Origin: an uncultured bacterium
GTDB taxonomy: Bacteria > Hydrogenedentota > Hydrogenedentia > Hydrogenedentales > GCA-2746185
NCBI GenBank assembly: GCA_938082445.1
Contig: CALLLL010000294.1
Location: 1 to 34,217 of the forward strand
Length of the DNA stretch: 34,217 bases
Reading direction: 5' to 3'
Shown: in pieces, positions 1 through 8,958 of the stretch
How positions within the stretch are numbered: the first letter of the stretch is position 1
How the letters are laid out: every line of letters starts with the position of its first letter
Notes under the pieces: model-generated
Database searches by the model: none
Told to the model about the DNA's origin: nothing
Seen by the model: only the letters and a program-made list of their open reading frames with translations
Made by a program: the position numbers and the translations under genes

Positions 1-102
1 ATTGTATGCTCTGCACACCACTCGCGCGTTTCCTACCCAGAAAAACCTGCACAAGAAGAAGCGACTAATGTCATCCACATTTCGTCCGGAGGACGAAGTT
101 AA
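1..102 (+). CDS. C-terminal tail of an unidentified upstream gene (partial)
   Basis: Frame 1 is open from the left edge and stops with TAA at 100-102. This stop overlaps the ybeY ATG by one base (TAATG), the usual layout of translationally coupled genes. The 33 visible residues end in ISSGGRS and have no recognisable motif. The ybeY ribosome site (GGAGGA, 88-93) lies inside this tail. In other bacteria the gene before ybeY is often phoH (ybeZ) or the HD-domain gene pgpH, but the tail is too short to choose. Frame 2 is also open across the edge, but it would overlap ybeY by many codons, so frame 1 is preferred. Confidence 0.4.
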   Translation: MVCSAHHSRVSYPEKPAQEEATNVIHISSGGRS

Positions 103-617
103 TGGCGGCAGATTTGCGTATACGCAACGAATCTACCCGTAAACGAATGTACCGAAGCGACGTACTCACGCGCTTGGCTAACCGCATCTTGGAAGCTGAA
201 TCGATTTCGGAACCCTCAGAGGTCAGCATTCTTTTTTGCGACGATCCTTTCATGACCGAACTAAATAAAGATTATCGAAATAAAAACAGCACCACCGATG
301 TACTTTCCTTCGAACAAGAAAATATGCCGGGCCAAACTCCCCAAGTATTAGGCGACATCATCATCTCGCTTGAGACTGTAGAGTCCAATTGCCACGGCGA
401 CACTGATACGATGCGCGAAGAAGTGCGCATGCTGGTGTGTCATGGTCTACTGCACTTATTGGGCTATGACCACGGCACCGAAGAAGAAAAAACAATTATG
501 CACCAAAAACAAGCGGAATATTTAGGGGTTTCCGAAGACACGGCCTGGGATTTTGGCCCGAAAAAGAAGCGCACCCCCCTCAATTCCCAGGGAGAACGAA
601 AAGCTCGTGGACGATAA
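102..617 (+). CDS. ybeY: YbeY endoribonuclease / rRNA maturation factor
   Basis: This is YbeY (UPF0054), the zinc-dependent single-strand endoribonuclease needed for 16S rRNA 3'-end maturation and ribosome quality control in the cytoplasm. The signature HGxLHLxGYDH is present with H114, H118 and H124 as the metal ligands. The conserved TDVLSF segment lies near residue 65. The length of 171 residues is normal for the family, with a slightly basic extended C-terminus. The ATG at 102 is chosen because GGAGGA sits eight bases upstream and the start overlaps the previous stop. The next gene begins inside the last codons of ybeY. The pairing ybeY followed by a CorC-type protein is widely conserved in bacteria, which supports the call. 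Confidence 0.96.
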   Translation: MAADLRIRNESTRKRMYRSDVLTRLANRILEAESISEPSEVSILFCDDPFMTELNKDYRNKNSTTDVLSFEQENMPGQTPQVLGDIIISLETVESNCHGDTDTMREEVRMLVCHGLLHLLGYDHGTEEEKTIMHQKQAEYLGVSEDTAWDFGPKKKRTPLNSQGERKARGR

Positions 618-2061
618 GCCTGGCCCCCTAGGTCCAAGGACACACCGTAAACTGTGGTTGCTGGTATGGGCAATAGCTATACTCGTTAGCATCCCGGCCA
701 TTCAGAGTATCGGTCAACCGCTCACTGAAGAAGCGGGGACGGTAGCCGATAAAACGATCTGGATGTATTTCACCCCCCCAATGTTGATTGGGTTGAGCTT
801 CCTATTGCTCGGCTCGGCATTTTTCTCTGCATCCGAAGTGGCCTTTTTCTCCATTCACAGTGTACGGCTACGCAGTCTGTCCGACAGCGCACAACTGGCT
901 GGACGTAGCGTTGCATCAATGATGCAACACCCCAACCGATTACTAATCACCATTCTCATCGGAAACATGATCGTTAATGTACTGATCAGTGTCTTCTTAC
1001 CGGCCAATATGGAACATGTATTTGAACATGTGTTCCATGTCCCCCCCTTCTGGGCCTACTTCCTGACGGTCGTCGTTTCCACCTTTATCCTTGTATTTTT
1101 CGGTGAAATTATGCCCAAAGTGGTCGCGGTACGAATCAGCGAGACTTTTGCGAAGTGTGCAGTATTTCCTATGATGCTTTTTGATCGCATCTTAAGCCCT
1201 GTGCGCATTGCTGTTCTTGGCTTCACCGATTTTTTATTTCACATTACCCGCTTCAATGACATTAATGCAGCACCCTTTATTACGGACGATGAATTTCTTT
1301 CTGTCCTCTCCGACAGTGAAGCACAAGGGGTGATTGAAGAAGAAGAAGAGCAAATGATCCAAGGCATATTGGAGTCAGGCGATTCGATGCTCCGTGAAAT
1401 CTTGGTACCCCGACCCGACATGATTGCTATTGAAGAAAATGCCAATGTCAAAGACGCGCTGGCCCTTTTCTCCGAGCATGAATTTTCGCGTATGCCTGTG
1501 TACAAAGGCAACCTAGACGAAATCGTAGGTATTCTATTTGCCAAAGATTTATTAACGCACATATTCCTTGAGGCGTATGACCGTCCCATTAAACCCTTAT
1601 TAAGACAGGCCAATTTTGTACCCAGCACGATGACCATTCAGGCCTTCATGCGCGATGCCCAGCGTAAGCATATGCACTTGGCCATCGTGGCCGATGAATT
1701 TGGCGGTACTGAGGGCATCGTAACGCTTGAAGACGCCATTGAAGAAATCGTAGGCGACATTCACGACACCAGCGATGAGCAAGAACCTCCTAAGGTTGCG
1801 CAAATTAGTGAAGATGTTTACCGTGTTGATGGAAGCTTACCCTTAGATGAATTATCCGAATCGATAGGGGTAGATTTAGAAGAAGGTTCTCACGAAACGT
1901 TAGCCGGTTTTTTCATTGAGCATACACATAAAATCCCCGAGCAAGGTGACTTATTAAATCATAATCATGTAGTGCTTGAGGTGGAGGAAGTAGATGGCAA
2001 ACGCGCTTCAACCTTTACGCTGACCGTTCAGCATGAAGCACCCAAGGAGGAAGCCTCATGA
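607..2061 (+). CDS. CNNM/CorC (HlyC/CorC) family membrane protein, first copy
   Basis: This is an integral membrane protein of the CNNM/CorC family, whose members are linked to Mg2+ and Co2+ homeostasis or efflux. An N-terminal hydrophobic helix (WLLVWAIAILVSIPAI) is followed by a DUF21/CNNM transmembrane domain beginning near FFSASEVAFFS. Next come a CBS pair (SRMPVYKGNLDEIVGILF and HLAIVADEFGGTEGIVTLED) and a C-terminal CorC/HlyC domain (VDGSLPLDEL). The exact substrate cannot be read from sequence. I chose GTG at 607 because GGGAGAA (590-596) lies about ten bases upstream. An in-frame TTG at 553 would add 18 residues, but it has no clear ribosome site and overlaps ybeY by 65 bases. The stop overlaps the start of a paralogue, so the two may form a heteromer. 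Confidence 0.9.
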   Translation: MDDKPGPLGPRTHRKLWLLVWAIAILVSIPAIQSIGQPLTEEAGTVADKTIWMYFTPPMLIGLSFLLLGSAFFSASEVAFFSIHSVRLRSLSDSAQLAGRSVASMMQHPNRLLITILIGNMIVNVLISVFLPANMEHVFEHVFHVPPFWAYFLTVVVSTFILVFFGEIMPKVVAVRISETFAKCAVFPMMLFDRILSPVRIAVLGFTDFLFHITRFNDINAAPFITDDEFLSVLSDSEAQGVIEEEEEQMIQGILESGDSMLREILVPRPDMIAIEENANVKDALALFSEHEFSRMPVYKGNLDEIVGILFAKDLLTHIFLEAYDRPIKPLLRQANFVPSTMTIQAFMRDAQRKHMHLAIVADEFGGTEGIVTLEDAIEEIVGDIHDTSDEQEPPKVAQISEDVYRVDGSLPLDELSESIGVDLEEGSHETLAGFFIEHTHKIPEQGDLLNHNHVVLEVEEVDGKRASTFTLTVQHEAPKEEAS

Positions 2062-3314
2062 GCGTATTCCTCATCATAACCATTGTTACCTTCTTCTTGG
2101 GTATCGCACTGAACGGTTTGTTTGCCGGCTATGAAACCGGGTTTATTTCAGCCGATCGTATTCGTATCCGTTACCTTGCAGAAGAAGAAAATAACGACAG
2201 AGCCAAACATGTTTTAAAAGCACTCGAAAAACCGGACAAAATGCTGACCGTAGTTCTTATCGGAACCAACGTTTCGCTGATATTCGGCACCTTGGCTATT
2301 ACCAAAGCCTTGCCCGACAATGCATTGCTGTCCACGTTAATTGCAACACCCATGTTTTTGGTCTTCGCAGAGATCATTCCTAAAAGTGTTTTCCGCCAAC
2401 ACCCAACTCGATTATCGTTGACACTGTACCCAATCATCCGCTTTTTTGAATGGATACTGCTCATTCTAATATTGCCTACTCTCGTATGTGTAAAAGTCAT
2501 GAACAAAATCATGGGCGTATCCAGCGGTGAGACCAATACAATGTTGAGCACCGAAGACGACTTACGGCACCTTATCGACGAAAGTGCCGAGCGTGGCAGT
2601 ATCGAAAAAGCAGAACAAGCCATGATACATGGTGTAATGAATCTACAGACCACCCAAGCAAAAGAGATCATGGTTCCCCGTACTGAAATAAAATCGCTCC
2701 CCACAACCGCGAGTCGCTATGAACTGGTAAAATCTTTCAAAGATTCCGGCTTAACGCGCATCCCTCTGTATGATGAAACCGTTGATTCTATTGTAGGGGT
2801 TGCCAATGTATATGACGTCATGCAGGATCAGGATGTCGATGACCAATCCATTGAGCGTTTTAGTCGCGATATTATTCACACACCGGATACCAAACCCATT
2901 GATGAATTGCTGCAAGAATTAAAAAAACGCGGCGAGCACATGGCCATCATCAATGATGAATACGGTGGTACTCTCGGACTAATTACGCTGGAAGATGTGC
3001 TCGAAGAGATTTTCGGCGAAATTCACGACGAACACGACAAAGCACGGGACCTCATCCAAAAAGTAGGCCCTCGCAACTATGTGATTGATGCGCGCATGCC
3101 CTTAGAAGAATTGGCCACCGCCCTCGAAATCGCTATTGAAGACGATGCCGTGGAAACCGTGGCCGGTTGGATCATGCACATTGCTGGACGAATTCCCTCT
3201 CAAGGCGAAAAATTGCGCCATGGAGACTTCCGATTCATCATTCTCGAAGGAAATGAGAAACGAATCATTAAAATCAGGCTTGATTTACTAAGTGTTCCTT
3301 TGGATAATGCCTAA
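2058..3314 (+). CDS. CNNM/CorC (HlyC/CorC) family membrane protein, second copy
   Basis: This is a paralogue of the preceding gene with the same order: a CNNM/DUF21 membrane domain (from FLGIALNGLFAGYETGF), two CBS motifs (TRIPLYDETVDSIVGVANVYD and MAIINDEYGGTLGLITLEDV) and a C-terminal CorC domain (VIDARMPLEELATAL). It lacks the extra N-terminal helix of its neighbour and is 418 residues long, typical for the family. Its ATG overlaps the upstream TGA (ATGA), and AGGAGG lies seven bases before the start, so translational coupling is very likely. A role in divalent cation transport or membrane protection is inferred from the family. Confidence 0.92.
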   Translation: MSVFLIITIVTFFLGIALNGLFAGYETGFISADRIRIRYLAEEENNDRAKHVLKALEKPDKMLTVVLIGTNVSLIFGTLAITKALPDNALLSTLIATPMFLVFAEIIPKSVFRQHPTRLSLTLYPIIRFFEWILLILILPTLVCVKVMNKIMGVSSGETNTMLSTEDDLRHLIDESAERGSIEKAEQAMIHGVMNLQTTQAKEIMVPRTEIKSLPTTASRYELVKSFKDSGLTRIPLYDETVDSIVGVANVYDVMQDQDVDDQSIERFSRDIIHTPDTKPIDELLQELKKRGEHMAIINDEYGGTLGLITLEDVLEEIFGEIHDEHDKARDLIQKVGPRNYVIDARMPLEELATALEIAIEDDAVETVAGWIMHIAGRIPSQGEKLRHGDFRFIILEGNEKRIIKIRLDLLSVPLDNA

Positions 3315-3343
3315 TACTCAATTGACTAATTTTCGAGAACTCC

Positions 3344-4081
3344 ATGAACGTACAACTGTTTATTCCATGCTACATCGATCAAGTCTATCCGCAAGTCGGT
3401 ATGGCTACCGTGCGTTTGCTCGAATCACTCGACTGCACGGTGCACTATCCTGAAGGCCAAACATGTTGCGGACAGCCCCTTCTGAACGCAGGTCACACCT
3501 GTGAACTCAAAGGCGTCGCCTCAAATTTCATCAACGTATTTTCTGGAGCCGATCCCATTGTTTGCCCTTCGGCCTCTTGCGTATCCATGGTCCGCAATCA
3601 CTATGCACATGTAGGCATCGACACTTCGACACTTCCACCAATTTTCGAATTGTGTGAATTTTTAACTCAGGAACTCAAAGCTGATTCATTTCCGGCTTCT
3701 TTTGGTCCTAAAGTCGGGGTACACTACGGCTGTCATGGTGTCCGCGAATTGGGTCTGGCCGAAGCCAGCGAATTACTCAATGAACATGCACGCCCCGATA
3801 CCGTCCGGGGTCTATTAGAAGCTATGCACGCCATCACCATTGTCGAGCGTGAACGCACAGACGAATGCTGTGGCTTTGGTGGAATGTTTTGCGTGAGCGA
3901 ATCCGATGTCAGTGGCTCTATGGGCCAAACCTTACTTGATGATTTTATTCAAGCCGGTGCCGAAGTCATTGTCAGTGCGGACATGAGTTGCCTGATGCAT
4001 TTAGACGGCATGATTAAACAGCAACAACTCCCCTTACGGGTCGCTCATATTGCCGAAGTGCTTGCGGGGGATGCATCATGA
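3344..4081 (+). CDS. lutA: Lactate utilisation protein LutA (CCG-domain Fe-S oxidoreductase subunit)
   Basis: LutA/YkgE is the cysteine-rich subunit of the LutABC complex that oxidises L-lactate to pyruvate. The protein has the two CCG domains of the family. The first carries a Cys near residue 9 and CCGQP near 40. The second carries HYGCHG near 128 and DECCGFGGMFC near 170. These cysteines bind a non-cubane or cubane Fe-S cluster in related heterodisulfide-reductase-type proteins. At 245 residues the length is typical. The gene starts 29 bases after the corC paralogue with only a weak ribosome site. Its stop overlaps the lutB start (ATGA). No separate promoter is obvious, so it may be read partly from the upstream operon. 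Confidence 0.93.
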   Translation: MNVQLFIPCYIDQVYPQVGMATVRLLESLDCTVHYPEGQTCCGQPLLNAGHTCELKGVASNFINVFSGADPIVCPSASCVSMVRNHYAHVGIDTSTLPPIFELCEFLTQELKADSFPASFGPKVGVHYGCHGVRELGLAEASELLNEHARPDTVRGLLEAMHAITIVERERTDECCGFGGMFCVSESDVSGSMGQTLLDDFIQAGAEVIVSADMSCLMHLDGMIKQQQLPLRVAHIAEVLAGDAS

Positions 4082-5457
4082 GCTCGAGACTTGACCATCC
4101 TAAGCAAGCTAGCGAATTCCTGAAAGACCCGAAGCGGTCGGAATGGCACGACACCGCGCTTTGGGGCGTACGTAAGCGACGCGATGCTGCGGCTGGCAGT
4201 GTACCTGAATGGGAGACTCTGCGCGAAACAGCCCAGGCCATTAAGTCGGATGTGATTACCAACATTGACACCCATTTAGAAGCCTTTGAAGCGGCGGCCA
4301 CCGCAGCGGGTGCGATCGTGCATTGGGCTTCGAAGCCCGAAGAGCTGAACCAAACCGTAAACGGTATCCTTAAAGAGCACAAGGCCGAGAACATAGTGAA
4401 AAGTAAGTCCATGCTCACTGAAGAATGCGGCCTGAATGATTATCTACACGATCAAGGCTACGATGTAATTGATACTGACCTCGGCGAACGCTTGGTGCAA
4501 CTGCGCAAAGAACCACCGAGCCATATCGTGCTCCCGGCAGTGCATTTACAGTTGGACGAAATCGCCGATATCTTTCGTGAATCGGTCGAAGGCGAAATCA
4601 CGGACAATACAGCGCCGTATTTAACTGAAGTCGCGCGACAAGATTTACGCAAACGCTATTCCGAAGCCGATGTGGGTATCTCGGGTGTGAACTTTGCCGT
4701 GGCTGAAACGGGCACGGTCGTTGTATGCACCAACGAAGGCAACGCGGACTTGGGCACCACCATGCCGAAGGTACACATTGCTTGCATGGGCCTGGAAAAA
4801 CTGGTCCCGACTTTTGAAGACCTTGGCGTATTCACACGCATCCTTGCACGCAGTGCAACTGGCCAAGCCGTAACTACCTACACCTCCCACTTCACCGGAC
4901 CGCGTGAAGGCGGTGAATTGCACATCGTCATCGTGGACAACGGTCGCTCGACGATGATGCACGATGAACATCACGTGAACTCCTTGGCCTGCATTCGTTG
5001 TGGCGCCTGCATGAATACCTGTCCCGTGTTCCGCCGTAGTGGCGGACACAGTTATAACTACACCATTCCCGGGCCGATTGGTTCGATACTTGGTGCGAAC
5101 CATGAACCGGATGCGGCGCACAGCTTACCCTATGCCTGTAGCCTCTGTGGCTCCTGTACCGCGGTGTGTCCGGTTAAGATTGATCTCCATGACCAACTCC
5201 TCCATGCCCGCGAAACGATGGTGGAGCAAGGCCATGAAGCCTCCTCGAAACGCTGGGGGTTGGCTGTCTTTGCGTATGTCGCCGCACGACCCAAGCTCTT
5301 TGGCTTCACAACCAAATGCGCAAGCATTGCAGCGCGTTTGACGCCGACCGCTCTCCAGAAAATCTTTATCCCCGGCTGGGCGAAGTATCGAGCCGTACCG
5401 AAACTCGCGCCGAAAAGTTTTAAGCAGCAAATGAAGGATCGCAACGATGAGCGCTAA
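4078..5457 (+). CDS. lutB: Lactate utilisation protein LutB (LUD domain plus two 4Fe-4S motifs)
   Basis: LutB/YkgF is the ferredoxin-like subunit of the lactate-oxidising LutABC complex. An N-terminal LUD (lactate utilisation) domain covers roughly residues 60-290, including GISGVNFAVAETGTVVV. It is followed by two cubane motifs: CIRCGACMNTCP from about residue 305 and CSLCGSCTAVCP from about residue 354. The C-terminal tail is helical and basic. The length of 459 residues matches the family. The start overlaps the lutA stop by four bases, and the stop overlaps the lutC start by eleven bases, so the three subunits should be made together. The protein is expected in the cytoplasm, passing electrons from lactate toward the respiratory chain. 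Confidence 0.95.
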   Translation: MSSRLDHPKQASEFLKDPKRSEWHDTALWGVRKRRDAAAGSVPEWETLRETAQAIKSDVITNIDTHLEAFEAAATAAGAIVHWASKPEELNQTVNGILKEHKAENIVKSKSMLTEECGLNDYLHDQGYDVIDTDLGERLVQLRKEPPSHIVLPAVHLQLDEIADIFRESVEGEITDNTAPYLTEVARQDLRKRYSEADVGISGVNFAVAETGTVVVCTNEGNADLGTTMPKVHIACMGLEKLVPTFEDLGVFTRILARSATGQAVTTYTSHFTGPREGGELHIVIVDNGRSTMMHDEHHVNSLACIRCGACMNTCPVFRRSGGHSYNYTIPGPIGSILGANHEPDAAHSLPYACSLCGSCTAVCPVKIDLHDQLLHARETMVEQGHEASSKRWGLAVFAYVAARPKLFGFTTKCASIAARLTPTALQKIFIPGWAKYRAVPKLAPKSFKQQMKDRNDER

Positions 5458-6040
5458 AGAGACGATACTTAAGGCCATCCGCGCAAATGCCCGCCCCATC
5501 AAGACGCACCAACGTCCTGTACTGCCCGAAGCACATTATATCGGCGATCCCTTCGATACCTTTGCTCAATCCATCATTGCCTGCGGCGGGAAAGCGGTAC
5601 GCGTTTCCAGCGAAGCCGAAATGCAATCCGCGATAGCAGAACACTATCCCGATTTAGGTGAACAAGGCGTGTACAGTGTGTGCCCCGAAGTCTTGCCTTC
5701 GAACCGCTCATGGTATGCCGAAACGCCCGCCAACGAATTGGAGTCCCCCTACCTCAGTGTATTGCGCGGTACCTTAGGCGTCCTCGAAAACGCAGCGGTC
5801 TGGGTCGACAAAGCCACCCTCGACATTCCCGCGATGGCCTTTTGGTGTGAACACCTCGTGCTCGTCATCGACCACGCCAGCCTCACGCCCCGCATGGCCG
5901 AAGCCTACCGCACGCTCCACGCCGCTGGCCAACACGACGGCTACTTCATCGCCGGTCCATCCAAAACCGCCGACATCGCACAGACATTAGTCATGGGCGC
6001 CCAAGGCGCACGGACCTGCCTAGTGCTGGTGAAGGGCTAA
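5447..6040 (+). CDS. lutC: Lactate utilisation protein LutC (LUD domain)
   Basis: LutC/YkgG is the third subunit of the L-lactate-oxidising complex. It consists almost entirely of one LUD domain. The typical central segment is present as LRGTLGVLENAAVWVDKAT, followed by FWCEHLVLVIDH and the C-terminal AQTLVMGAQGARTCLVLV. At 197 residues it is on the short side compared with the roughly 240-residue Bacillus protein. The ATG at 5447 overlaps the end of lutB by 11 bases, and AAGGA-like bases precede it inside lutB. The gene ends in a GC-rich stretch that can fold into a small hairpin around the stop codon. Confidence 0.92.
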   Translation: MSAKETILKAIRANARPIKTHQRPVLPEAHYIGDPFDTFAQSIIACGGKAVRVSSEAEMQSAIAEHYPDLGEQGVYSVCPEVLPSNRSWYAETPANELESPYLSVLRGTLGVLENAAVWVDKATLDIPAMAFWCEHLVLVIDHASLTPRMAEAYRTLHAAGQHDGYFIAGPSKTADIAQTLVMGAQGARTCLVLVKG

Positions 6041-6046
6041 AGCCCT
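6033..6046 (+). terminator. Small hairpin around the lutC stop codon, possible weak terminator
   Basis: AGGGC (6033-6037) pairs with GCCCT (6042-6046), leaving TAAA in the loop. The lutC stop codon TAA (6038-6040) lies in that loop. The following bases are CCCTTCATTTG, only moderately T-rich, so termination would be weak at best. Confidence 0.25.
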
Positions 6047-6417
6047 CCCTTCATTTGTGGCTACTTGACAGGCACACTTCACCTGTACTTCTACTGCATC
6101 ACACTCAACTGATTGGGCACCACCCCGATCCACCACCTCCCCAACACCCCTACCGGGAAGAATGGCTCCTGTAAGCATGGACAAGTGCGTTGCGCTTTGG
6201 AGGAAATGGGGCGTGAATGGCGATGTGGGAAACAATGGGGTGTGCGAAAAAACAATAATGGATATTATCAATTTGAAATAATGCTTACACCATTATTACA
6301 ACCATCAGTTAATGCTTGTCAGTTTTTAGCCATTAATTTATCAGCATATTTCTATTGATAGTGGAACTAAACTCTACTACTATTATGAATACTATCGACT
6401 AAACTTAGGAGATATTA
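6041..6417. other. 377-base gap: composition switch with no convincing gene
   Basis: The first 190 bases or so (6041-6240) have the composition of the surrounding chromosome. After about 6241 the sequence becomes strongly AT-rich and stays so through the next gene. An 81-codon open frame at 6113-6358 crosses this composition border, has no ribosome site and no recognisable product, so I do not call it. The AGGAG at 6407-6411 belongs to the following gene. I see no inverted repeats, tRNA or transposase remnants that would mark an insertion end. Confidence 0.5.
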
Positions 6418-7038
6418 ATGTTTGAAAACCTTTTAGAAATCTTAACCTCTGGATCTACAATTGTTGTATCTGCAACTTTGCTTAGTGCTCTAAGTGGCGC
6501 AAGTTCTCTTTTAGCAAAATCATCAAACACCAGCGATGAGAAAAGTGACGAAAATAAAATCGTTGAAATAACTGATGATCTCGATTTAGACTCGCGAATA
6601 CCGGAGGTGCGTAAAGCATTAACTAGACAGGAATCATATGCACATAAAAACAAGTTATCTAACAGGTTTCTAACATCTTCTCAAGTTATAATTGGTGCAT
6701 TTCTCGCTTCATCATTCATTCAAGAATCTATGTCCAACAACATTACTGGATTTTTAGGAGTTTTAGTATTAGTTTCTTCAGCAATTCACCAACAATTACG
6801 ACCGGATGTAGAAGTTAGGGATGCAAATTTACGCATATTAGAACTACGCCATCTACTTAGGCATCTTGAAGATAGTCTTTTTGCATTAAAGTCAGGAGAA
6901 CAAAATGCACCATCAATTATAACAATCCGTCGTTGGGCTTCAATTGGACTTGCTAAGATTGAAAAAGATGAACTTTCCAGAGAGAATATTGTTTCTCAAA
7001 ATGAAAATACTGAAGCTACAAAACCAAATTCACCTTAA
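6418..7038 (+). CDS. Orphan small membrane protein with SLATT-like 2TM layout
   Basis: No named family is recognised with confidence. The 206-residue protein has a hydrophobic N-terminal segment (about residues 10-33) and an acidic linker (34-62). Two closely spaced hydrophobic helices follow (about 83-101 and 107-125, the second GFLGVLVLVSSAIHQQL). Amphipathic helices rich in Leu, Arg and Glu (about 127-160) come next, then a polar tail. A tight TM pair followed by long cytosolic helices resembles SLATT/DUF4231-type pore effectors of bacterial conflict systems, but this is only topological similarity. AGGAG lies six bases before the ATG, so translation is likely. The gene is much more AT-rich than both flanks, has no operon partner, and was probably acquired horizontally. 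Confidence 0.75.
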   Translation: MFENLLEILTSGSTIVVSATLLSALSGASSLLAKSSNTSDEKSDENKIVEITDDLDLDSRIPEVRKALTRQESYAHKNKLSNRFLTSSQVIIGAFLASSFIQESMSNNITGFLGVLVLVSSAIHQQLRPDVEVRDANLRILELRHLLRHLEDSLFALKSGEQNAPSIITIRRWASIGLAKIEKDELSRENIVSQNENTEATKPNSP

Positions 7039-7125
7039 ATAGCATTCTGGATACTAAAGTTCAAAATAAATATAAAGACTAGCCGTACACTTTCACAGCT
7101 TATAGTATAGAAACCAAAACTTACC

Positions 7126-8496
7126 CTACCCCCCTACATTCATCATGTAGTGGATGTAGGTCTCGATACCTGTGAAGGTGTTGGGGAGGTATTGGCGTTC
7201 GTTGGGACCGTGGATGCCGTCGTCGGGGAGGGCGAAGCCGAGTAAAATCGAGTCGGAATCGAGTTTTTCCTGCATCATGCCGACCACGGGGATGCTGCCG
7301 CCTTCGGGTGAAAAGAGGGTTTCTTTGCCATAGGTGGTGCGTAGGGCGTCTTCGGCGGCTTTCATATACGGGGAGTGACGATCCATGGTGGAGCCGGGTC
7401 CGCCGGAGTGGTCGTGCAGACTCCAATCTAGGCCTTCGGGCACGTTTTCTTTTAAGTAGGCCTCGAGCATGGCGGGGATGTCACGGTGGTTTTGATGGGC
7501 GACGAGGCGTGTGGAGAGTTTGCAATGGGCCACAGCAGGCAGAACGGTCTTGGCGCCTTCGCCTACGAATCCACCCCAAATACCGTTGACATCCAAGCAG
7601 GGGCGTACGCCGACACGTTCGAGGGTGGTGTAGCCTTCTTCTCCACCGAGCACTTTGGAACCGGACATGCCGAGCCAGTCTTCGTCGGAATAGGGCAGTT
7701 GGGCGATGGCGTCGCGTTCTTCTTGAGGCAGGTCACGAACCTTGTCGTAGAAACCGGGCAGGGTGACGCGGCCTTGGGCATCGTGTAATCCGGTGATGAG
7801 TTTGCTGAGCTCGTGTATGGGATTGAGCACGGTGCCGCCGAAGCGCCCGGAGTGGAGATCTTTTTGGTGAGCGCGCAATTCGATTTCGAAGTAGGCGAGT
7901 CCGCGCAAGGAGTAGGTGATGCCGGGTTGGCCTTTGGCGTAGATGCCGGCATCGGTATTGAGCACAAAGTCGCATTGAAGCAGATCGATATTGTTGTCGA
8001 TGAAGTCTTCGAGATTCTCGGAGCCGATTTCTTCTTCGCCTTCGATGAGGTATTTGATATTAAACGGAATCTCACCAAACTGAGTGAGAGCCTGGAGCGC
8101 TTTGATTTGCGCGAAGATTTGGCCTTTCATGTCGGAGGCACCGCGGGCATAAATGTAGTCGTCGCGCACGGTGGGCTCGAAAGGGGGCGTGTCCCATTCG
8201 TTGAAGGGATCGGCGGGTTGGACATCGTAGTGGCCATAGACGAGCACGGTGGGCTTACCAGGGGCCTCAAGCCATTCACCGTAGACGATGGGGTGGCCGG
8301 GGGTTTCTTTGAGTTCTACGGTGCTTAGGCCGAGGGATTCGAGTTGGGCTTTGAGCCATTCAGCACACCGGCGGATGTCGGGTTTGTGCTCCGGCAAAGT
8401 GGAGACACTGGGGATGGATAGTAAATCGACGAGTTCAGCGAGGTGTTCGTCTTTATGGGCGCGTGCGTAGTCGAGTGCGGATTCGAGTTGTGACAT
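7126..8496 (-). CDS. M20 family metallo-dipeptidase
   Basis: This is a zinc-dependent M20/M25/M40 peptidase (ArgE/DapE/CNDP-like), probably a cytoplasmic dipeptidase. The first metal motif is YGHYDVQP with H89 and D91. The bridging aspartate lies in ARGASDMKG (D122). The catalytic Glu and next metal ligand are in EGEEEIGS (154-156). The inserted dimerisation domain covers roughly residues 200-330. At 456 residues it matches the dipeptidase subgroup. The ATG at 8496 follows AAGGA by about seven bases. It lies 15 bases downstream of the lipoprotein gene on the same strand, so the two probably form an operon. Substrate specificity cannot be inferred. Confidence 0.93.
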   Translation of the reverse strand: MSQLESALDYARAHKDEHLAELVDLLSIPSVSTLPEHKPDIRRCAEWLKAQLESLGLSTVELKETPGHPIVYGEWLEAPGKPTVLVYGHYDVQPADPFNEWDTPPFEPTVRDDYIYARGASDMKGQIFAQIKALQALTQFGEIPFNIKYLIEGEEEIGSENLEDFIDNNIDLLQCDFVLNTDAGIYAKGQPGITYSLRGLAYFEIELRAHQKDLHSGRFGGTVLNPIHELSKLITGLHDAQGRVTLPGFYDKVRDLPQEERDAIAQLPYSDEDWLGMSGSKVLGGEEGYTTLERVGVRPCLDVNGIWGGFVGEGAKTVLPAVAHCKLSTRLVAHQNHRDIPAMLEAYLKENVPEGLDWSLHDHSGGPGSTMDRHSPYMKAAEDALRTTYGKETLFSPEGGSIPVVGMMQEKLDSDSILLGFALPDDGIHGPNERQYLPNTFTGIETYIHYMMNVGG

Positions 8497-8511
8497 GGGA
8501 ATTCCTTTTGT

Positions 8512-8958
8512 TTATTGTTTGGCCCAGTTCATACCGGTGATCTTCCAATCGGCATCTTCGAGGGTGTAATCGAGTGAAAAGCTAAAGCTGAAGCCGTGGG
8601 CACTGAGCAGATAGGGTCCGGCATTGGCGGTAGTGTCGTTAAAGTCGATTTTAACTTGGCTGCGGTCTAGGGTTTCACGGGTGAGCATCTTGCTGCCTTG
8701 GATAAGTTTCATGTATTTGGTAAGGGCGGCCTTGTCTGTGTAGGCTTCGGAGCCGTAATTGTCCGAGACCATTTCGAGAGCGCCTTCCATGTCGTCTTCG
8801 AAGAGCAATTCAAACCAGCGCTGTTCGGCTTCGATGAAGGAGTCGTAGTTGCTCTGCGGATTGGATTGGGCACGGTGGGCGCAGCCAGTAAGGATAAAGC
8901 ACAGTAGCATGCACCCTACTATACGCGTAATGGTCTTGATTGGTCGTTGATTCGTCAT
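8512..8958 (-). CDS. Small lipoprotein with NTF2-like (SnoaL-like) fold
   Basis: An N-terminal basic region and hydrophobic stretch end in the lipobox LTGC (near residue 25), so the mature protein is a lipid-anchored envelope protein. The remaining 120 residues contain alternating helices and strands, with WFELLFEDDMEGALEMVSDN near the start and WKITGMNW at the end, the pattern of NTF2-like domains. The function is unknown. I chose the ATG at 8958 because it gives a normal lipoprotein signal. The open frame continues up to an ATG at 9027, which would put 23 extra residues before the signal. AGGAG lies 12 bases upstream of the chosen start. The gene precedes the M20 peptidase in a likely two-gene operon. 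Confidence 0.78.
   Translation of the reverse strand: MTNQRPIKTITRIVGCMLLCFILTGCAHRAQSNPQSNYDSFIEAEQRWFELLFEDDMEGALEMVSDNYGSEAYTDKAALTKYMKLIQGSKMLTRETLDRSQVKIDFNDTTANAGPYLLSAHGFSFSFSLDYTLEDADWKITGMNWAKQ

Noticed and set aside
553..606. TTG start extending the first CorC-type gene
   Set aside because: No ribosome site and a 65-base overlap with ybeY; GTG at 607 has GGGAGAA upstream.
6113..6358. 81-codon open frame after lutC
   Set aside because: It crosses a sharp composition border, has no ribosome site and no protein-like pattern.
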